64,000 nucleotides of DNA from Enterovibrio norvegicus DSM 15893 (GCF_900115495.1 NZ_FOWR01000002.1:124001-188000), one strand, 5' to 3'. Positions 27,624 through 37,672 are shown, counted from the first letter of the stretch. Numbers and translations are program-made. The notes: generated by a model not told the origin, from the letters alone.

Positions 27624-30002
27624 CTAGCGTGCGGTTTGACGGCTACGCTGTCCAGCAGGACGTTTCTTACCGCCCCCAGAAGGCTTGGCTGCAAATGGCT
27701 TACCGCCGCCTTGCTTCTGTCCATTTCCAGCAGTATTGCCAGTAGTAGGGCGCTTACCGTTACTTGGTTTTCCGCCATTGCTCGGCTTATTACCGTTGCT
27801 TGGTTTACTACCATGGCTTGGGCTTTGACCATTGGTAGGGCGACCACCTGCAGGTTTACCATCAGCGGTTTTACGCTGCGGTTTGCGAATATCAGGTTGA
27901 TTAGGGTGTTTCGTTGCGAAGCGTTTCGCACCGTGACGGCCAGAACCGCGACGTTGAGCGAACGTTTGTTCTGCTTCTGTACCAGGTTGTGGGATCAAGC
28001 AGCCCGGACGATCACCGATAAGATGCTTTTTACCCATGTTGGTAAGCGCTTCACGGATCATCGGCCAGTTGGCTGGATCGTGATAGCGAAGCAGGGCTTT
28101 ATGCAGACGACGCTGAAGTTCGCCCTTAGCAACAAACAACTCTTCGCGTTTCTTGTATTTCACGCGCTTGAGTGGGTTCGTTTCAGAGTGGTACATCGCT
28201 GTCGCATTACACATCGGTGATGGGTAGAAGTTCTGTACTTGGTCACACTGGAAGTCGTTCTGTTTCAACCACAATGCGAGATTCAGCATGTCATCATCTG
28301 TACAGCCTGGGTGCGCCGCAATGAAGTAAGGAATCAGATACTGTTTCTTACCGGCTTCTTTGGTGTACTTGTCGAACATTTCTTTGAAACGGTCATAAGT
28401 CCCCATGCCCGGCTTCATCATCAGATCCAGTGTGCCTTTCTCTGTGTGTTCAGGGGCAATTTTCAGGTAACCACCAACGTGGTGCGTCACAAGCTCTTTC
28501 ACGTACTCTGGCGATTCAATCGCAAGGTCGTAGCGAACACCAGATGCAATTACCACTTTCTTCACGCCTTTGGTTTCACGTGCTGCGCGGTAAAGGTCAA
28601 TGGTGTGCTGGTGGTCGGTGTTGAGCTTTTCACAGATTTTAGGGAACACGCACGATGGGCGGCGGCAGTTTCTTTCTGCTTTCGGGTCAGAACAGCCTAA
28701 GCGATACATGTTGGCTGTTGGGCCACCCAAATCTGAGATGACGCCTGTGTAACCTGGCACTTTCTCGCGAATGTCTTCCAATTCATTCAGGATGGATTCC
28801 TGAGAACGGTTTTGGATGATACGACCTTCGTGTTCGGTAATAGAACAGAAAGAACAACCACCAAAACAGCCACGCATGATGTTGACCGATGTTTTGATCA
28901 TTTCATACGCAGGGATTTTCGCGTTGCCGTATTTCGGGTGAGGAACACGAGCATAAGGAAGACCAAACACGTAATCCATTTCATCTGTTGTGAGAGGAAT
29001 TGGCGGCGTGTTTACCCAAAGCTCGCGGTCACCGTGTTTTTGAGCCAGCGCGCGCGCTGAATACGGGTTGTTTTCTAAGTGCATCACACGGCTTGCATGC
29101 GCGTATAGGATGCGGTCGTTAAGCAGTTTCTCGAATGAGGGCAGACGCACATAACTATTTTCAGCATCGTGACGAGCAGGGCGCACCATTACTGGCTTCG
29201 CAACGTCTTCTTTCGCAGCGTCTTTTGACGTTTCACACGCCGTTTCCACAACATATGGGTTAGACATCACCATGGCTTTACCTGGTTTGTCGATGCGTGT
29301 GCTGTCTATTTCTGACATTTCTTCCGGTGCCGCTTTTAACATCACTGCCGTACCAGGAATGCGGGTCATGGTTTTGATGTCTTCGCCGCGAGATAGGCGG
29401 TGTGCGACATCGACCAATGCGCGTTCTGCGTTACCGAATAGCAAAATGTCGGCTTTTGCATCAGACAGTACTGAACGGCGAACCTTGTCAGACCAATAGT
29501 CGTAATGCGCGAGGCGACGAAGACTAGCTTCAATACCGCCGATAACAATCGCAGAATCTTTATAGGCTTCACGGCAGCGTTGCGAGTATACCAATACAGC
29601 TCGGTCTGGGCGCATGCCGCCTTTGTTGTCTGGTGTGTATGCATCATCGTGGCGTGGTTTGCGGTCAGCCGTGTAGCGGTTAATCATGGAATCCATGTTG
29701 CCAGCAGTGATACCGAAAAAGAGGTTAGGTTGCCCTAACGCCATGAAGGCATCTTTATTCTGCCATTCAGGTTGCGCAATGATACCTACTCTGAAGCCTT
29801 GTGCTTCGAGTACACGACCAATAACAGCCATACCAAAACTTGGGTGATCGACATAGGCATCACCCGTGACAATGATGATGTCACAGCTGTCCCAACCAAG
29901 CATGTCCATTTCTTCACGGCTGGTAGGAAGGAATGGCGCAGCGCCGAAGCACTCAGCCCAGTATTTTGGGTAATCGTAAATAGGAGTAACAGAATTGCGC
30001 AT
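27624..30002 (-). CDS. ygiQ: YgiQ-family radical SAM protein
   Basis: 792-residue UPF0313 radical-SAM enzyme of unknown substrate. N-terminal YgiQ domain with [20 protein letters not shown]; a radical-SAM barrel whose iron-sulfur motif CFGGCSFCS is CxxxCxxC; then a conserved C-terminal region. The last 110 residues are low-complexity and basic with repeats of the type KPSNGx and Gly/Gln runs. ATG 30002 has AAGAGG before it, so seven upstream codons are excluded. The tail length probably varies among strains. Confidence 0.93.
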   Translation of the reverse strand: MRNSVTPIYDYPKYWAECFGAAPFLPTSREEMDMLGWDSCDIIIVTGDAYVDHPSFGMAVIGRVLEAQGFRVGIIAQPEWQNKDAFMALGQPNLFFGITAGNMDSMINRYTADRKPRHDDAYTPDNKGGMRPDRAVLVYSQRCREAYKDSAIVIGGIEASLRRLAHYDYWSDKVRRSVLSDAKADILLFGNAERALVDVAHRLSRGEDIKTMTRIPGTAVMLKAAPEEMSEIDSTRIDKPGKAMVMSNPYVVETACETSKDAAKEDVAKPVMVRPARHDAENSYVRLPSFEKLLNDRILYAHASRVMHLENNPYSARALAQKHGDRELWVNTPPIPLTTDEMDYVFGLPYARVPHPKYGNAKIPAYEMIKTSVNIMRGCFGGCSFCSITEHEGRIIQNRSQESILNELEDIREKVPGYTGVISDLGGPTANMYRLGCSDPKAERNCRRPSCVFPKICEKLNTDHQHTIDLYRAARETKGVKKVVIASGVRYDLAIESPEYVKELVTHHVGGYLKIAPEHTEKGTLDLMMKPGMGTYDRFKEMFDKYTKEAGKKQYLIPYFIAAHPGCTDDDMLNLALWLKQNDFQCDQVQNFYPSPMCNATAMYHSETNPLKRVKYKKREELFVAKGELQRRLHKALLRYHDPANWPMIREALTNMGKKHLIGDRPGCLIPQPGTEAEQTFAQRRGSGRHGAKRFATKHPNQPDIRKPQRKTADGKPAGGRPTNGQSPSHGSKPSNGNKPSNGGKPSNGKRPTTGNTAGNGQKQGGGKPFAAKPSGGGKKRPAGQRSRQTAR

Positions 30003-30456
30003 TTTTTGACCTCTTTCTCGCAAGGCGGCAATTATAGCGACTTGGAGGGGTGAGAGCCAGCGAGATTAAACCCGCACTTTTACAAGGTTTTTAGAGAATT
30101 TGTTTGTCGGCTGCCATTGCAGACCATCTTGCGGTTTTTAACGCCAAATAAAAGCACGGTGAAGTACAAAAAGTGAAGAAAGTTTATCGATTTTATTGGA
30201 GGGAAATAATGGAGAAACAAACAACACATAACAATACATCGACGGATATATATTCATGTATTGGCATAATAATTTTTAATGAGAACTAATAAGTCTTATT
30301 AAATAGACATGAAATTAAACTTAATGTCTTTCTATCTTGACTTAATCCTTCAAAGTTTTAATTATTTATGTAACAACACTATCAATAGCGAAACACAGCA
30401 TTGAATGCGAGTCGAATATGAGCAGTCAGTGTAAAAAATTCCAACGGAGGGAATCT
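30003..30456. other. AT-rich intergenic region with a possible leader ORF and palindromes
   Basis: About 450 bases without a long gene. It holds a 26-codon open frame with a strong ribosome site (listed separately), a perfect palindrome TAATAAG-T-CTTATTA (30287-30301) overlapping its stop, and AGACAT/ATGTCT arms just downstream. Confidence 0.5.
30209..30289 (+). CDS. Possible 26-residue small ORF or leader peptide
   Basis: Begins ATGGAGAAACAAACAACA and ends with a TAA inside a 15-bp palindrome. GGAGGG stands 5 bases before the ATG, a much better ribosome site than most genes here. The peptide MEKQTTHNNTSTDIYSCIGI continues for six residues and has no feature I recognise. It could be an upstream regulatory ORF for the 76-residue gene 170 bp downstream, or chance. 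Confidence 0.3.
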   Translation: MEKQTTHNNTSTDIYSCIGIIIFNEN

Positions 30457-30687
30457 ATGGATAAGCAATACAACCAAGCGGTCGATGTGTTAGCACAATT
30501 GCGAGTCGGTGATGCAATCAGCGATGCGCTAAGAGCCGACGCGAAAGAAGTGGCTAAAGAGGTGTTTGAAAAACACTGCCAACATTACGACCTCAATGAG
30601 ATCGATGAGATGCTCCATAGTGAAGCAGTATGCACGACACTGAGGAATACATGGACCGACATGATATGTGATGTTTGGCATAGCTGA
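30457..30687 (+). CDS. Small acidic helical protein of unknown function
   Basis: 76 residues beginning MDKQYNQAVDVLAQLRVGDA, probably all alpha-helical, with two Cys (HCQHYD and VCTTLRNTW) and a Trp-rich end. GGAGGG is 6 bases before ATG 30457, which excludes the longer frame. It is convergent with the Hha-like gene. No family recognised. Confidence 0.6.
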   Translation: MDKQYNQAVDVLAQLRVGDAISDALRADAKEVAKEVFEKHCQHYDLNEIDEMLHSEAVCTTLRNTWTDMICDVWHS

Positions 30688-30793
30688 CTGCTGCTACCAG
30701 CGTATTGTCACCTGCAATACCGTCAATGTTGTAGGTGGCATGTTTAAAGCAATCTTCCGATCCTCAGATCAAAATCGTACTGCCTTTTAGCCA

Positions 30794-30988
30794 TTAAAAC
30801 GTCAATCTTTTCTGACCTTCAATTTCATCCAATCTTGCTTCATGCCCCAGGATGGCATCGGCTTGCTCTGCTGGTGTGGTGAGTTTTCTCAGTGCAGCAT
30901 CTAGCATGACATCAAGCGTATCAACGGTCTTTGCGCGTCGAAAAAATATAAGCCAATCCGTTCGGTTGGTTGGTTGTGTTGTTGACAT
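30794..30988 (-). CDS. Hha/YmoA/TsrA-like nucleoid-associated modulator
   Basis: 64-residue protein that aligns by eye along its length with Hha/YmoA: NRTDWLIFFRRAKTVDTLD against KTDYLMRLRRCQTIDTLE of E. coli Hha, then a shared L-(S/T) turn and an A..H.(A/R)L-(A/D)-E-(L/I) end. Hha proteins bind H-NS and help silence virulence or horizontally acquired genes. Vibrio cholerae has a distant relative, TsrA, that represses type VI secretion and virulence genes, and this may be its counterpart. It is a single gene, convergent with an unknown small gene. Confidence 0.68.
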   Translation of the reverse strand: MSTTQPTNRTDWLIFFRRAKTVDTLDVMLDAALRKLTTPAEQADAILGHEARLDEIEGQKRLTF

Positions 30989-31248
30989 AGTTGACCCAAA
31001 AATATTTTAAGATGTATTTAATGATGCTTTGAAGAGCACCTTGTTTTAAAAATAGTCGAGAGCGCACTATTGTGCATATTTCGACTACTTAAATGGATAT
31101 GTATAGAAACGACATTGCCATGATAACAACTGAAAATAGCGCAATGCAGTAAATAGTATCACTGATGTTTTATTGCGCTTAATTTAGGAATAGACCCAAT
31201 CCCAATAGGGTAGGGGAACTTTCAGAACATACCCTAGGGCACTATGTG
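30989..31248. other. Intergenic region left of the 19-bp repeat ladder
   Basis: Contains the upstream region of the Hha-like gene. It is AT-rich near 31020-31190, with no coding sequence or clear RNA that I can support. Confidence 0.4.
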
Positions 31249-31416
31249 CTTGAAAGCAACAATGGTGCGTTAAGGCAGCAAAGGTGCTTCAAGAAAACAA
31301 AGCTACTCCAATGAAACAAAGCTACGCGAGGGCAGCAAAGATGCTCTGGGATAATAAAGATGCTCTGGGATAACAAAAGTACTTAGGGACACCAATGATG
31401 CCCCAGGGTAATAATG
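31249..31416 (-). repeat. Degenerate 19-bp tandem repeats 3' of the outer-membrane protein gene
   Basis: Read on the minus strand, eight consecutive 19-base units (31400 down to 31249) plus a shorter first unit (31416-31401) follow the stop codon by 8 bases. Units share the pattern YANCTTTGNTGYCYYNRAG; two neighbours (31344-31362 and 31325-31343) are closest to each other. The period is not a multiple of three and stops occur in all frames, so it is non-coding. Confidence 0.8.
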
Positions 31417-31424
31417 GCTTAGCG

Positions 31425-32414
31425 TTAGAATCTGAAGTTGACGCCCGCTGAAGCAAGGTATTGGCGCGAATCATAGAAGTCGATATTGGATTCGGTATTG
31501 TTGTACCCCGCGAGAACCACCAAAGACAGTGGGTGGATCTCAAACAAATGTGCGTATTCGTACGCTAGGAAAACCCCGTATTTGCTGTCTTCGCGTGGTT
31601 GTCCAAAAATGGGATTGGCTGCGTCATACTCGCTATATTGATAGCTACCTGTTAGCACGATTTTATTTCTTCCCGCGAAGCTGAAATATGTCAACTCGCC
31701 GCCATACGCTTGGTAAGACATGGCTTGACCATCAGCATCATGGTTAAAGTAAATCAGAGAAGGTGTAACACCCAATCCACGCCCCAGAAATTGGCGATAG
31801 CTGACTTTGGAATAAAACGTGTCGCCGCTGCGTTGAAGTGACGCTTGTGCTGATTGCGACAACCCCAATGCTTGACCACTTTGTTCATTGTCGATGTCCG
31901 TTTCTGCGTAAGCAACATCAACTGACAATGGAGACCCACCAATAGACGAGACGTGAAACCGATAGGCATTACCGGATTTTTCTGTTTCAGTGCGTGGGGA
32001 GTTTGTTATGAAAGGATCAGCCCAAATGCCTTCGTTTACTAGCGTGGGTAAGTAAGACGCAGTGATCGTAGTGCCCGAGCCAAATTTCTGCTTGTAGCCA
32101 GCTTCAAGTGCGATAGTACCGATAGCAATATCTTCGCGAGACGTACCCACAAAGAGCTGCTTATCCAGACCGCTGCCAAAGGTAAATGCAAGCTTGCCCA
32201 ATGCGCCGAAAATGGCATCCGTTTCTCGACCCCCGTTGCTGTTTAGTTCACCATTTTTGGTTTCTTCGCCGCTTGTTGAAAGGTTCGAATCTGTTGATAC
32301 GACACCACCCAATACTGAAATTTCTCCGCTCAATCCACCGTGGTCAGCAAGCTGCGCTTGAGCAAAAAGCGGCGCTATTGCCAAGCCAATTAAGGCGTAT
32401 TTGTTTGTTTTCAT
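31425..32414 (-). CDS. DUF2860-like outer-membrane beta-barrel protein
   Basis: 329 residues beginning with a signal peptide (MKTNKYALIGLAIAPLFAQA). The mature part alternates hydrophobic and polar residues in beta-strand style and ends SAGVNFRF with the C-terminal Phe typical of outer-membrane barrels. The pattern (GLSGEISVLGGVVSTDSNL at the mature N terminus) fits the DUF2860 group common in Vibrionaceae. Function is unknown; a porin-like or adhesive role is possible. The start at 32414 excludes 18 upstream codons. Unusual 19-bp repeats follow its stop. Confidence 0.8.
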   Translation of the reverse strand: MKTNKYALIGLAIAPLFAQAQLADHGGLSGEISVLGGVVSTDSNLSTSGEETKNGELNSNGGRETDAIFGALGKLAFTFGSGLDKQLFVGTSREDIAIGTIALEAGYKQKFGSGTTITASYLPTLVNEGIWADPFITNSPRTETEKSGNAYRFHVSSIGGSPLSVDVAYAETDIDNEQSGQALGLSQSAQASLQRSGDTFYSKVSYRQFLGRGLGVTPSLIYFNHDADGQAMSYQAYGGELTYFSFAGRNKIVLTGSYQYSEYDAANPIFGQPREDSKYGVFLAYEYAHLFEIHPLSLVVLAGYNNTESNIDFYDSRQYLASAGVNFRF

Positions 32415-32589
32415 TTTAAAGTCCCTGTATGCGCGGCACGTTGTTATTTGCTTAAATGCCACTGCCAACTTCTACCAAGAATGACAGGCGTTTTTTTGTC
32501 TCATAAATTAAACGTAGTGGCAGGGTTTTCATCATATCAGAGCTTTATTGCGATGTGTTTAACGAAGAGATGAAAATGTTGCATATACG

Positions 32590-33150
32590 TTATTCATTAC
32601 AATCATTTATGGCCATTAGTTTTGTCAGTACGTCTATTTTGCTATTTGAAAGCTGTCGATAGTCGAAATAGGGACAAATCAGAATGGGCAATGTTGGGTG
32701 CTTAGCAAATTCGTTGTTTATCCAAACACACGAGCCTGACAGTTCCAGTTTGTGTGCGTGAGTTCGCCCAGCAATAATATGTAGGGCAAGGTGTTTGGGA
32801 TCACTGTGTTGTGTTTGAGCTGAACGTAAAGGGTTAGCATGACCAAAGTGCAGCGCTGTGTTTGATTCTGCCTGTAGAAGCGCTTGATCTCTGAATGCTT
32901 GCCACGTTTTGTATCCATGCGGATAGAAAGGGCTACTTTCTGGCAAGGCAAACATCAATTTCGCGTAAACGTTGAATACCTTTCTCCAACCATTTCCTCC
33001 TGCTTCGCCTAACGCTTTGATGTGCCCCTTTTGAAGAGATGTATAAAGGGGGAGGTCGTCAGCATGCCCAAACACGTTTTCAACCGGTGGGGCTTTTTCT
33101 ACATAAACATGAACGCGGGCATGCGGGTTACCAAAGGCGAATGAGGTCAT
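32590..33150 (-). CDS. Conserved-looking cytosolic protein of unknown function
   Basis: 186 residues from MTSFAFGNPHARVHVYVEK. TAGG lies 7 bases before ATG 33150, so the 37 upstream codons inside the LysR gene are rejected. It starts 7 bases after the LysR stop and is probably co-transcribed with it. Segments such as NGWRKVFNVYAKLMFAL and HLALHIIAGRTHAHKL, and a late YFDYRQLSN, are visible, but no catalytic motif or membrane segment. I cannot assign a family. Confidence 0.65.
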   Translation of the reverse strand: MTSFAFGNPHARVHVYVEKAPPVENVFGHADDLPLYTSLQKGHIKALGEAGGNGWRKVFNVYAKLMFALPESSPFYPHGYKTWQAFRDQALLQAESNTALHFGHANPLRSAQTQHSDPKHLALHIIAGRTHAHKLELSGSCVWINNEFAKHPTLPILICPYFDYRQLSNSKIDVLTKLMAINDCNE

Positions 33151-33157
33151 TATGTAC

Positions 33158-34027
33158 CTATTTGTTTTGTTGTATAAAGTCGATGAAAGCGCGATCAGCG
33201 AGAGAGAGATACCCGTGTTTACGCCATGCCATGGCGATATCAAGAATAACAGGCTCTTCAAAAGGAATAGGGACTAGGCTGGGTTCATATTCAGTCACCA
33301 TTTCAAGCAGTGCTGTTATCGCGAAACCATGCCTGACAATATTTAGAATCATCGCCAGTAGGTTTGTTTCGAAAGAAAGGTGTGGCGTGATTTTTCGTTC
33401 CACACATATGCGGTCGATGAATTCACGGTGAAAATATCCCTTCTTGAACATCACCAGCTCCTCCTTAAAGAAATCATCAAATGACATAGATTTCACATCG
33501 GCAAGCGGGTGATCTTTACTCGTGACAGCCACCATTTGCGAGGAGATCAAATGCGTGGTTTCGAGTGTTGCGGGAACATCCTGACTGTGAATGACGCCAA
33601 TATCCAGTTCGCCATCCAATAACATCTGGCGAATAGATTGCGTGCCAGCTTCCACAACAATCAAAGTGAGATCGGGGTATTTACTTTTGAATCCCATAAG
33701 CAGAGAGGGGAAGAAATACGAACCCAGCATCCCAGGAACGCCTACGCGAACTTCCCCTTTTTGAAGACCACGTAACTCGGCCATTTCAGTGCTCGCATCC
33801 TCGACGTGTTGAAGAATGCGATACGCGTGGGGTAACAACACTTCGCCTTCATGTGTGAGGTGAACTTGGCGTTCATTTCTATCAAAAAGCGGCAGGCCAA
33901 CGCTGGCCTCCAGTTTCTTTATCGCAATGCTCAATGCTGGTTGTGCGATATGAAGCGTTGACGCGGCTTTGGTAAAACTCCGGTGTTCTGCAACGCTGAT
34001 GAAATAGCGAAGTTGACGTAAATCCAT
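33158..34027 (-). CDS. LysR-family regulator, YnfL-like
   Basis: 289-residue LysR protein. Helix-turn-helix at FTKAASTLHIAQPALSIAIK, then the effector-binding domain. AAAGGA is 8 bases before ATG 34027; an in-frame GTG at 34033 is too close to it. It is divergent from an MFS transporter resembling YnfM; in E. coli the LysR gene ynfL is likewise divergent from ynfM, so it probably controls the transporter. The inducer is unknown. Confidence 0.88.
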   Translation of the reverse strand: MDLRQLRYFISVAEHRSFTKAASTLHIAQPALSIAIKKLEASVGLPLFDRNERQVHLTHEGEVLLPHAYRILQHVEDASTEMAELRGLQKGEVRVGVPGMLGSYFFPSLLMGFKSKYPDLTLIVVEAGTQSIRQMLLDGELDIGVIHSQDVPATLETTHLISSQMVAVTSKDHPLADVKSMSFDDFFKEELVMFKKGYFHREFIDRICVERKITPHLSFETNLLAMILNIVRHGFAITALLEMVTEYEPSLVPIPFEEPVILDIAMAWRKHGYLSLADRAFIDFIQQNK

Positions 34028-34175
34028 GTTCACTTTCCTTTAAGTGCTCTCCTTAACGAAGGGATTTCTTATGTATTAATAAAAGATCTCACTTTGATAA
34101 ATTTAATATACTTCATTTATTGATTCTGTATTGCTACTTTCAAGTTATCTTGTGAAACAGACTGCGTCTAACACC

Positions 34176-35390
34176 ATGATTGAATTGAATAGTCCTGCCT
34201 ATCGAAAAGCCACATTTGCTCTCTCGTTTGGGTCATTTCTGGTGTTTTGCAATCTCTATCTTTTCCAACCCATGTTGCCAGTGTTTGCTAATACGTTTGA
34301 TGTTACTGCCACCAAAGTGAATTGGCTGCTAGCGGCATCGACCTTGGGTTTGTCTGTGAGCTTGCTTCCGTGGGCGATGCTTTCTGAAAAAATAGGCCGT
34401 CGCGACGTCATGCTAACCAGCTTGGTGCTCATCCCTTTGGTCAGTATTGCCTCTCTTTGGGCAGAATCATTTTGGACCTTGGTATTACTTCGCGGCTTAA
34501 TGGGCATTGCGCTGGCGGGTTATGCCGCGGTTGCGGTGGCTTACATTGCAGAAGAATTCAGCCCAATGGCGCTTGTGATGGCTGTGGGCGGATACATCAG
34601 TGCGAACTCGATTGGCGGTATCAGCGGGCGCTTAGCGGGAGGATTTTTGTCTGATGCCTTTGGTTGGCACGGCGCGGTTATCGGAATGACGGCCTTTACT
34701 GTTCTCGGGATCGGCTTTGTTTATGCGTTGCTTCCCTCTCAACAACACTTTTCTGCATCCAATACGTCATTTCGAGCGCAGTTCTCTACCATTCGTTCAC
34801 ACCTGACCAATCCTCTGTTGCTTCTTGCCATGATGATAGGCGGAATTAACTTCGCGATTTTCGTGAACATTTATTCCGTGACCGCGTTTCGCTTAGTGGA
34901 TGCACCTTTCAATCTTCCTGTGAGTTTGGTTTCAACCATTTTTATTTGTTATCTGGCTGGGACGTTAACATCAAAACTGAGCGGACGATGGGCGAATCGA
35001 CATTCCGTGTTTAGTGGGTTGCTACTGGGTACTGGCATCACAATGCTTGGCGTGCTGGTAGCAAGTGTTGATGCCATAAGCATGGTCATTGTCGGACTGT
35101 TGATTGTTGGCGGGGGGGCCTTCTTTACCCATTCCCTTGCTTACGGATGGATAAGTCGAAAAGCGCAGCAGGGCAAAGCGACAGCGACAGCGTTGTATCT
35201 TGTTCATTATTACGTAGGTGGCAGTTTAGGTGGCTTCTATCTTATTGGTTGCTGGGAGTATGGGAGGTGGCCGCTCGTTACGCTAGGGGCAATGTCGTTG
35301 GCGGCCGTGAATGTGTTGTTGATTCATTTACTGGGTGTTCGCGAAAAAACACAAACCCCCAGTGTTGTTGAACCTACGATCGTAAAGTGA
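34176..35390 (+). CDS. MFS transporter, YnfM-like
   Basis: 404 residues with twelve hydrophobic segments of a major-facilitator exporter. The conserved loop after helix 2 is MLSEKIGRRDVML, and ISANSIGGISGRLAGG matches the YnfM-type signature. Related proteins export sugars, arabinose or drugs; the substrate here is unknown. ATG 34176 is used because the longer frame starts with TTG and would add a polar leader. It is divergent from a LysR gene. Confidence 0.87.
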   Translation: MIELNSPAYRKATFALSFGSFLVFCNLYLFQPMLPVFANTFDVTATKVNWLLAASTLGLSVSLLPWAMLSEKIGRRDVMLTSLVLIPLVSIASLWAESFWTLVLLRGLMGIALAGYAAVAVAYIAEEFSPMALVMAVGGYISANSIGGISGRLAGGFLSDAFGWHGAVIGMTAFTVLGIGFVYALLPSQQHFSASNTSFRAQFSTIRSHLTNPLLLLAMMIGGINFAIFVNIYSVTAFRLVDAPFNLPVSLVSTIFICYLAGTLTSKLSGRWANRHSVFSGLLLGTGITMLGVLVASVDAISMVIVGLLIVGGGAFFTHSLAYGWISRKAQQGKATATALYLVHYYVGGSLGGFYLIGCWEYGRWPLVTLGAMSLAAVNVLLIHLLGVREKTQTPSVVEPTIVK

Positions 35391-35410
35391 GTTCCCAAGC
35401 TATTAGAGTA

Positions 35411-36583
35411 TTAGCTCGCGAATTCTATCCAAGGGCGTCGGCAATTGTCTTTGCTTTCTTTGGCCTTCGCATCAAAGACAAGCGCGCAGTTACGGCCTTT
35501 GTCTTTGGCGCAATAGAGTGCTGCGTCAGCTTTTTCGAGCAATGTTGAAAAATCATCCTCAAACGATTCGCTGGTAGCAATGCCTATCGATGTGGTGATG
35601 TTGATTGGCGACGCTAAACCTTCCACGGCAATGTCTAAGTCTTGGATATTTTGCATGATTCGGTTTGCCACGTATTTTGCGTTGGTCGTGCTGCAATGTG
35701 GCAGGAACAGAATGAATTCCTCTCCGCCGAAACGTCCAAAAATATCTGATTTTCTCAATGTCTGTTGTACAGAATCTGAAAAGGCTTTGAGTACCACATC
35801 ACCTGCAAAGTGACCGTATCTGTCATTCACACGTTTAAACCGGTCAAGATCCATGATGAGGACGGAATACGGACGCGATTTAAAGCGCGTATTTTCAAAA
35901 TCGCGCTTAGCAAGTGTCAGCAGCATGCGTTTGTTATAAACACCTGTCAGTGGATCAAGCGTGGCGTGTCGGTATAAACGAAGCATCATGTGGACTTTGG
36001 ACGTTTGTGCCCAAATCACCATCAGTCCCACCACGGTTTGTAGCCAGTAAATGGCCATTTCCTCGAGTTTAAAAAGCGCACCGCTTGATGCATCAACATG
36101 AAGTTGAACGGCAGCGGTGAAAGCCATAAAGCTCAGAGATTCACGAATAGTAAGTGGAAAGATCGCTAACAACACAATATGCACAAAGGGCAGTAACGTA
36201 TAAAAGTACGTTGTACTTGTGACTGAGTGTTGGTAGTCGAGCGTGCTATTTGCGAACAAATAAAAGCAATTTACAGACACGACAAAGGCAGCAATAGCGA
36301 ACCTTCCTGCGGGAAGTGTGCCGTGTTTTGATGCTTTTTGGCCGATGATGAAAACCGTGAATGCGAGAATGACACGCAATGTCACTAAAGAGTGGGATTG
36401 AATACCAAGAAGGTATACATCAACGGGTATCCAAGCGAGGGTTAAAAACGCCCAAACATAACACAAGGCGGAAATTCTAGGACTGAGATAGGTCGCGCGT
36501 GTGGTATTAAAGCTGGTCGCATGCTGTTTTGCGCTCCATAGCTCGAACCAAACAAAAGATAAGCGTTTATACGATAACTCCAT
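35411..36583 (-). CDS. Membrane diguanylate cyclase (GGDEF)
   Basis: 390-residue c-di-GMP synthase. The N-terminal half has about five to six transmembrane helices (35-200), a putative membrane-embedded sensor. The C-terminal GGDEF domain looks active: metal Asp in IMDLDRFKRVNDRYGH, signature FGRFGGEEF and inhibitory I-site RKSD five residues before it. The signal sensed is unknown. It is convergent with the MFS gene across 20 bp and has no partner gene. Confidence 0.92.
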   Translation of the reverse strand: MELSYKRLSFVWFELWSAKQHATSFNTTRATYLSPRISALCYVWAFLTLAWIPVDVYLLGIQSHSLVTLRVILAFTVFIIGQKASKHGTLPAGRFAIAAFVVSVNCFYLFANSTLDYQHSVTSTTYFYTLLPFVHIVLLAIFPLTIRESLSFMAFTAAVQLHVDASSGALFKLEEMAIYWLQTVVGLMVIWAQTSKVHMMLRLYRHATLDPLTGVYNKRMLLTLAKRDFENTRFKSRPYSVLIMDLDRFKRVNDRYGHFAGDVVLKAFSDSVQQTLRKSDIFGRFGGEEFILFLPHCSTTNAKYVANRIMQNIQDLDIAVEGLASPINITTSIGIATSESFEDDFSTLLEKADAALYCAKDKGRNCALVFDAKAKESKDNCRRPWIEFAS

Positions 36584-36811
36584 GTCTTCGTAGCCTTGTG
36601 CTCATTGTGTTTAAATTTTCACCCAAAAAACGGGTAACTCTCCACTGAATCTTTGAAGTGCGTTCATAAACGCTGTCTAGATATATCATTAATTGCATAT
36701 AAAAATGAGTGCGTACAAGTTAATCATCTATTTTTGTGAGGTTATCTATGTTGTTGCACCTATTTGGTGAGCACATATAATTGCTCTCAAGATTCTGATA
36801 GGTAGAAACAT

Positions 36812-37486
36812 ATGTACGACGTAATAAGCACCGTGACCATGGCTGGATTGTTAGGTGCTCAATTAGTGCTAACGCTTGTGTTGTTGAAAGGGGATATTTG
36901 CCCAGGGCAACGTGGCCGCTTGCACAAAGCATTCTGGTTTCTGGTGGCGGGTTGGGCCATTGTGACGCCATTTTCTTCTTTCTCTGCATTGCCATTCATC
37001 GCGCTGGGTATTTTTTCGCTTAGATCTAAATCAGGGAAAACACGCCAATCAGGGCCAATTCCTGTGCTGCATTTAGCGAACGGCTTTGCTGTGCTTGCGG
37101 TATTAATGGCAGCGGTGGAGCAGGGGCTGACAACCGGCCTGTTGATGCTTTCTCAGGTACTGCTGGTAGGTGCGGTAACCGCGCATTACTTGTTGGTTAA
37201 AGCCCGCTCGCGTTTACAAGCATTTCACCGAATCCTTCCTGTGGTCGGTATTTTTGCCGCCATGATGATGGCGTTGATGTTGGCGGTTTCAAGTGCCATG
37301 TTACCGGATCAAGAATCGGCGGCTTTGGTTTCTACCATACTGACCAGTCTTGGCCTTGTGTTGTTAGGCGTGTGTATTTGGGCGATGCATTTGATGCGTC
37401 AAACCCCCCCTCATGTTGCTCAACTTGGCGTTGCTTTTTGCGTGCTGTTAAGTGCGTCAACCATCGCGATTGCACCGTTCATGTAA
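36812..37486 (+). CDS. Multi-helix inner-membrane protein of unknown function
   Basis: 224 residues with about seven hydrophobic helices, the first at MAGLLGAQLVLTLVLLK. A basic loop SLRSKSGKTRQSG suggests cytosolic orientation there. No transporter or enzyme motif is recognised. It is monocistronic, followed by an intrinsic terminator. Confidence 0.7.
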   Translation: MYDVISTVTMAGLLGAQLVLTLVLLKGDICPGQRGRLHKAFWFLVAGWAIVTPFSSFSALPFIALGIFSLRSKSGKTRQSGPIPVLHLANGFAVLAVLMAAVEQGLTTGLLMLSQVLLVGAVTAHYLLVKARSRLQAFHRILPVVGIFAAMMMALMLAVSSAMLPDQESAALVSTILTSLGLVLLGVCIWAMHLMRQTPPHVAQLGVAFCVLLSASTIAIAPFM

Positions 37487-37518
37487 TGGCCAAATAGCAC
37501 GATTGTAACAGGATTAAT

Positions 37519-37543
37519 AAAAGGCACAGATAGTGCCTTTTTT
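37519..37543 (+). terminator. Intrinsic terminator
   Basis: AAAAGGCAC pairs with GTGCCTTTT around AGATA and runs into T residues. Confidence 0.88.
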
Positions 37544-37672
37544 CATGCCCGCTGATCGCCCGTATGACCCTGACGCTCTGCACTTTAGGGCAGAACGTTG
37601 TTGCTAAATGTTAGAAATACGCGACCAAGCGAACCTTGTTAGGGTTTTTGCGAATTTGTCAGGAGAGAAAGT

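Noticed and set aside
30989..31248. Hidden small gene left of the 19-bp repeats
   Set aside because: No frame with a ribosome site and coherent peptide was found.
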